A DNA stretch of 6,037 bases, from positions 1 to 6,037 of the forward strand of contig JAEZDB010000404.1 of assembly GCA_023429855.1 (NCBI GenBank), written 5' to 3'. A program made the position numbers and the translations under genes. Below the pieces are notes generated by a model. The model was given only the letters and a program-made list of their open reading frames with translations. It was not told where the DNA came from and searched no databases. The DNA comes from Actinomycetes bacterium. Lineage in GTDB: Bacteria > Actinomycetota > Thermoleophilia > Solirubrobacterales > Solirubrobacteraceae. Below, one piece after another: positions 4,788 to 6,037 of the stretch; position 1 is the first letter of the stretch; every line of letters starts with the position of its first letter.

Positions 4788-6037
4788 ATGCCGTCGACAG
4801 TCGACCTGACCAAACGGCGGGCGCCGTGGCCGCACACGCCGCTCGGTTATCGCCGTCGGCTGGCCGTAGCCGTCGGATGGGTCATCGGGTTGATCGCGGT
4901 GTGGATCGCTGTCGACGTCACCGGGCCGGTGCCGCGCCCAGAGGACTTCAGCGCCCTCACGATGGCCTGCTTGGCTTGGGGTGCGTGTACGGCCTTCAGC
5001 ATGTCGATCGCTGTGGCGGTAGGAGCCATGGACGTCGTCCCCCGCCAGGAGTTCGAGCTGTGTGGCCGGCACAGCGCCAACGCCGCGCGGCGAGCCTGGG
5101 TTCCGCTGTGGTTCACCGCCGGCTGCCTGATGTCGGAGTCTGTCGTCGCCGGGCCCTACGCGCCGGTCAGCTTTCCCGGTCCGTGGCTCGGCGTGCCGAT
5201 CGGCCTCGTGCTGACGCTGACCCTGGCGTCGATCGGCTGGCCGGCGGGGTTGATGCCCGCGTCGTATCGCGCGTTCGGTCCGCACCGCTACCGCGCGACG
5301 ATCCCAGCGCGGCCGAACCCGATTCGCGAGCGTCTCGACGCGCGCTACGCGGCTCGCCGTGAGCGCGAGCAGGCGGCCATGGGGCCGATCGCCGAGCCGC
5401 GTCCGTGGCCCTACACGCCGCTCGGCGCCAAGCGCTGGGTCAGGTTCTGGCTGAGCGCGCTGGCGGTGACCGGGTTCGCTGCGGCGGTGGCTGCGGCCGT
5501 TGCGCCTGCCGATGAAGTGCTCGATCGCGCCGCGCTCTGCGCTGGTGCCGTCGTGTTCCTGTGGGTTGCGATCGGCCCGCTCGCGGGGTGGTTCGATGTG
5601 ATCGCCGACGACGCCGGCGAGACTCGCGCGCGGCTCATCAACGCGCTCTTCATCAGGCCGTGGACGCCGGGGGCCGCGATCGTCGGCCTCGGGTTGATCA
5701 ACGCGGCGTTCATGGAGGCCACCGCCCTCGGGGTGGTCGTCTGGGGGCTCGTGGCGTTCCCGCTGGTTCCGCTCTACGTCACGCTCGCCGTCGCCGGATG
5801 GCCCGGGCGCCTGCTGCCGCCGTCGGTACGCGAGCTCGGTCCGTACACGGTGGTCGACCCGCTGCCAGAGCAGCTGCCCGACCCGACCCAGGACCGCGCC
5901 GAGCAGTACTGGAAGGACAGGCAGAAGGAGAAGGCGCGGGTGCGGCGCAACGCTCGCGCCCGCGAGCGGCGGCGTGAGCAGCGCGAGGCGAGGGTAGCCG
6001 CGGCGCGCAAGCGCGACGCCGGTGTTCGACGGCGCCA
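4788..6037 (+). CDS. Internally duplicated ~8-TM membrane protein, 3'-truncated by window edge
   Basis: The frame is open from ATG 4788 to the window end (416 complete codons, no stop), so the C-terminus lies outside. I do not recognise a family. The protein is a tandem duplication. Each half begins with PWPxTPLG (13-20; 206-213), has about four membrane helices, and ends with GWPxxLxPxSxRxxGP (150-165; 337-352) and a charged segment. Likely helices are 25-44, 54-81, 103-122 and 133-150 in half one, and 220-240, 248-268, 293-315 and 316-337 in half two. Between the halves is a charged linker (178-195, RERLDARYAARREREQ). After half two comes an extremely Arg/Lys/Glu-rich helix (about 368-416), which may bind nucleic acid, lipid or protein at the cytoplasmic face. 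In-frame GTGs at 4770 and 4782 are alternative starts. The frame shows GC-rich third positions throughout, and competing frames are broken or implausible. Function is unknown: a transporter-like or scaffold role is only a guess. Confidence 0.85.
   Translation, partial: MPSTVDLTKRRAPWPHTPLGYRRRLAVAVGWVIGLIAVWIAVDVTGPVPRPEDFSALTMACLAWGACTAFSMSIAVAVGAMDVVPRQEFELCGRHSANAARRAWVPLWFTAGCLMSESVVAGPYAPVSFPGPWLGVPIGLVLTLTLASIGWPAGLMPASYRAFGPHRYRATIPARPNPIRERLDARYAARREREQAAMGPIAEPRPWPYTPLGAKRWVRFWLSALAVTGFAAAVAAAVAPADEVLDRAALCAGAVVFLWVAIGPLAGWFDVIADDAGETRARLINALFIRPWTPGAAIVGLGLINAAFMEATALGVVVWGLVAFPLVPLYVTLAVAGWPGRLLPPSVRELGPYTVVDPLPEQLPDPTQDRAEQYWKDRQKEKARVRRNARARERRREQREARVAAARKRDAGVRRR
4824..5867 (+). 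repeat. Tandem intragenic duplication (two 4-TM units)
   Basis: Unit 1 (about 4824-5312, residues 13-175) and unit 2 (about 5403-5867, residues 206-360) share their opening and closing motifs in the same order. The spacing is similar: offset 193 residues at the start motif and 187 at the end motif. The membrane helices between have diverged strongly, so this is an old duplication visible in protein rather than DNA. Confidence 0.75.

Noticed and set aside
3353..4837. 494-codon minus-strand open frame across ferritin and protease genes
   Set aside because: It is antisense to the certain ferritin and out of frame with the M50B gene. Its translation is Arg/Ala/Pro-rich low-complexity text typical of GC-rich shadow frames.
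4439..5362. 307-codon plus-strand open frame
   Set aside because: It lies antisense to the protease gene and in the wrong frame of the 8-TM gene. The translation has no domain character, whereas the frame from 4788 gives membrane helices and an internal repeat.
1..6037. CRISPR array, insertion sequence, rRNA or tRNA
   Set aside because: No regularly spaced direct repeats, transposase motifs or conserved RNA-gene sequences were seen.

Overview
The window is GC-rich and densely coded, and it reads as chromosomal DNA of an Actinomycetota-type bacterium. Four things point there: strongly GC-biased third codon positions, a ferritin of the mycobacterial BfrB type, a small-helical-protein cassette resembling type VII secretion (T7SS/ESX) accessory genes, and several candidate leaderless promoters (TAnnnT about 7 nt before the start codon). 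A deep-branching class such as Thermoleophilia is possible, but no marker in the window fixes the taxonomy.

Layout. (A) 1-734, plus strand: the end of an operon. It holds an almost complete EspG-like protein, cut at its extreme N-terminus by the window edge, and a two-helix membrane protein overlapping it by one base. (B) 735-1284: hairpins, then a minus-strand gene for a 60-residue cysteine-cluster protein with its own -10 box, then about 280 bp with no convincing gene but a candidate plus-strand promoter. (C) 1285-3356, plus strand: four overlapping genes. These are a 115-residue WXG100-like helical protein, a 256-residue protein with a similar helical N-terminus, a 153-residue PsbP/DcrB/LpqN-like protein, and a second EspG-like protein that is a clear paralog of the one at the left edge. 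(D) 3407-3943: a non-haem ferritin with a complete ferroxidase centre, probably on a leaderless transcript. (E) 3944-4015: two adjacent hairpins between convergent genes. (F) 4012-4740, minus strand: an M50B-family membrane metalloprotease with HEGAH. (G) 4788-6037, plus strand: a long gene running off the right edge. It encodes an approximately 8-TM protein built from two tandem copies of a 4-TM unit. This last gene has no stop inside the window, so a search restricted to closed ORFs would miss it.

How they may work together. The most interesting part is cassette C with the paralog at 1-480. A WXG100-like protein, a longer protein with a similar helical head, a soluble PsbP-fold protein and a short EspG-like protein are translationally coupled. 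That suggests a secreted pair or a toxin-like substrate with dedicated chaperones, but no T7SS motor (EccC), protease or toxin domain is visible, so the T7SS link is inference. Ferritin, M50B protease and the 8-TM protein look like independent single-gene units.
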